Origin: Candidatus Phytoplasma meliae
GTDB lineage: Bacteria; Bacillota_I; Bacilli_A; Acholeplasmatales; Acholeplasmataceae
Assembly: GCF_016876135.2 (NCBI RefSeq)
Contig: NZ_JACAOD020000004.1
Span: forward strand, 1-13,252
DNA length: 13,252 nt
Reading direction: 5' to 3'
Numbering within the stretch: position 1 is the stretch's first letter; the number at the start of each line of letters is the position of its first letter. Below are positions 11,863-13,252 of this stretch, in pieces. The position numbers and the translations under genes are program-made. The notes under the pieces were generated by a model. That model searched no databases and had not been told where the DNA came from. It saw only the letters and a program-made list of their open reading frames with translations.

Positions 11863-13062
11863 TTATTTTTGATTTTTTTTATATTTTTTTTCGAACAGTT
11901 CTTTGCCATCAGAGTCGTAATATGTTTCTTTAATTGGTTTTTCTGTTTTCGGATTGTATTCGATCATGCAATGGATTTTGTCGTTTGGTGGATATTTTGA
12001 TTCTTTGATTATTTCACCATTTTTTAGTTTATATTCAAAGACAGAATAACATTTATCATCATCAAAATCGAAACGATATCGTGTTTCTTTGATTAATTGT
12101 TTGTCTGTTTGTTTTGGTTTTATTTCATATTTTTTTGGCAAAAGTGGATGTCCATCGAATTTTTCTTTTAATTTTTTGATGATGTTGGATTTGTGATTTT
12201 CGACTGTTTTTTTGGATATTTTTAATTTTTCTGCAATTTGTTGGTTTTTTAATGTCGGAACCATGTATTCGTACGAAAATTCTCGTTTATCGTTTTCGTT
12301 GTTTAAGTTAAAACCAAATGCTAACATGGCAACTTCTTTTTCTTTTGGTGTTAGAATTTCGTTGATTAATTCGATTATTTGTTCATGTTTAGTTTGATTG
12401 TTGTAATGTTGTTCTGGTGTTTTAAATGGATTCACTCGTTCTACCATAAGAGTTTCGGTTATTGGTTCCATTAATTCTTCGTTTTCGGTTTCTTTCGATT
12501 CTTGGTTGAAATTTTCCATTCTTGGTAATGCTTTGATGTCGAATTTCTTGTCATCTTTAATACCAATGTCGAGTTTTTGTTTATTTTTTAAACGATTTTC
12601 AACATGATAATCCATAAAAATTGAAAAAGGAAGTTTATTTGGTAGTTGTTCGTCATATTTATTAAGTGCTTCGGTTGCAAAAAGATAACAATCTTGTAGT
12701 TTATCTTGGTAAGTGACGAATCGTGGTTGATATCTAAAACTTTTTAGAATTTCTTTGTAAATTGGTTCATATGAAAAAATGATGGCATCTTTTAAAAATT
12801 GATTGTCTCTATCGTTGAAATAGATTTTGAGTGCTCTTTGTTGTAGTTTTTGAAGTTTTTGAAAATCGTAGTTTTCTTGACTTTTTTTCATTTCTTTGGA
12901 TAATTCGAGGATTTCGTTTTTTTCGAAATGTTGAATTAATTCAGTTTCTTGTTCTTGTAATGTTGAAAGTTCTTTTTTGTCGTTGGCAGTTAAGAATGGT
13001 TTTTTTAACAAAGAAATTATTAATTGGTAAATTTGATTAATTTTGGTTAATATTGTATTCAT
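11863..13062 (-). CDS. Sigma-70-family factor fused to DUF2963 repeats
   Basis: The 399-residue product has three parts. Residues 1-85 are helical. Residues 88-160 (FLKDAIIFSYEPIYKEILKSF...LQDCYLFATEALNKYDEQ...FSIFMDYHVENRLKN) fit sigma region 2. Residues 237-303 fit sigma region 4: ILTPKEKEVAMLAFGF, then NQQIAEKLKISKKTVENHKSNIIKKLKEKF, whose helix-turn-helix would read the -35. Residues 321-399 are DUF2963 modules (LIKETRYRF, SKYPPNDKIHCMIEYNPKTEKPIKETYY). PMUs are known to carry a sigma-like gene; the DUF2963 tail looks added, since the sigma part is complete without it. The tail matches residues 99-165 of the 10766 product. The start is supported by AAAGGAG. It may direct polymerase to the element's own promoters, perhaps the 30-bp motif. 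Confidence 0.82.
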   Translation of the reverse strand: MNTILTKINQIYQLIISLLKKPFLTANDKKELSTLQEQETELIQHFEKNEILELSKEMKKSQENYDFQKLQKLQQRALKIYFNDRDNQFLKDAIIFSYEPIYKEILKSFRYQPRFVTYQDKLQDCYLFATEALNKYDEQLPNKLPFSIFMDYHVENRLKNKQKLDIGIKDDKKFDIKALPRMENFNQESKETENEELMEPITETLMVERVNPFKTPEQHYNNQTKHEQIIELINEILTPKEKEVAMLAFGFNLNNENDKREFSYEYMVPTLKNQQIAEKLKISKKTVENHKSNIIKKLKEKFDGHPLLPKKYEIKPKQTDKQLIKETRYRFDFDDDKCYSVFEYKLKNGEIIKESKYPPNDKIHCMIEYNPKTEKPIKETYYDSDGKELFEKKYKKNQK

Positions 13063-13090
13063 TGGTTACTCCTTTTTTTGGTTTTGATAA

Positions 13091-13118
13091 TAAAAAAACC
13101 ATCAAAAAATGATGGTTT
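13091..13118 (-). terminator. Intrinsic terminator upstream of the sigma gene
   Basis: AAACCATCA/TGATGGTTT stem with a five-base loop, followed on the minus strand by TTTTATTATC. It would end a minus-strand transcript entering from beyond the right edge. Confidence 0.75.
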
Positions 13119-13156
13119 CGTTAAATATTTAGTTGGAGTCCAATGTTTTGGTCTAA

Positions 13157-13252
13157 GTGAGCATTAATTATGTCATTGATTTAGTTTATCGCCTTCATTT
13201 AGAAAAACAAGCAGAAATTATCGTCATTGACCACCTTCAAATAACTAAAACC
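13157..13252 (+). pseudogene. Fragment resembling a DnaB helicase Walker B, open to the edge
   Basis: A plus-strand frame runs without stop from 13157 (after a TAA) to the window end. It reads VSINYVIDLVYRLHLEKQAE and then IIVIDHLQITKT. IIVIDHLQI resembles the 'lIVIDYLQL' Walker B of DnaB-type replicative helicases, which PMUs carry. There is no ATG and no ribosome site, so it would be a 5'-truncated piece. It faces opposite to all other genes. The evidence is one short motif. Confidence 0.28.

Noticed and set aside
13130..13155. Insertion sequence end (GGAGTCCAA near a small inverted repeat)
   Set aside because: There is no transposase frame or matching second end in the window; the string is too short to call.

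Overview
The window looks like a mobile, accessory part of a phytoplasma genome ('Candidatus Phytoplasma', Mollicutes). The DNA is very AT-rich. Tryptophan is encoded by TGG and genes end in TAA or TAG, so UGA is not reassigned. Several proteins carry the phytoplasma-typical DUF2963 repeat (strings such as ETYYNKDGTI and EYNPKTEKPIKETYY). The gene set of an SSB, an HU-like protein, a Dam-type adenine methylase, a sigma factor, and many small membrane or coiled-coil proteins matches what is known of phytoplasma potential mobile units (PMUs). Almost every gene lies on the minus strand, so the window reads right to left.

Right to left. At 13157-13252 there is a short open piece on the plus strand that weakly recalls a DnaB helicase Walker B. 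At 11863-13062 a sigma factor is fused at its C-terminus to DUF2963 repeats. Three DUF2963 or divergent DUF2963 genes follow (11802-10345), then a membrane-anchored coiled-coil protein with three exact 33-bp repeats (10080-9760), a tandem pair of acidic paralogues (9664-8980) and a small frameshifted gene (8968-8813). A gene-free stretch of about 900 bp (7892-8812) holds a tandem repeat of about 395 bp. Each unit has a plus-strand promoter, a structured RNA segment and two intrinsic terminators, so these look like two related small RNAs facing against all the genes. Next come HU (7891-7613), SSB (7527-7141), a small membrane protein overlapping a Dam methylase (7062-6039), a tail-anchored peptide, a DUF2963 protein and a two-helix membrane protein (5884-4855).

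The left end is defence-like. A gamma-class adenine methyltransferase overlaps a putative restriction endonuclease (4824-3105). After a signal-anchored repeat protein (2599-2249) comes a three-gene set: a 44-residue one-helix peptide (2099-1965), a Panacea/DUF4065 protein (1907-1128) and a PD-(D/E)XK nuclease-like protein (1078-155). The first two resemble a PanAT toxin-antitoxin pair.

Regulation visible in the sequence: a 30-bp motif with a covarying inverted repeat occurs upstream of four minus-strand genes or gene pairs. A near-identical intrinsic terminator recurs in four places, with a shorter relative in a fifth. Most genes share an A/C-rich leader ending in AAAGGA(A/G). A working model is a mobile element with its own sigma factor, replication-associated proteins, small RNAs, and stability or defence cassettes. 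No database search was possible, and family names rest on motifs read by eye.
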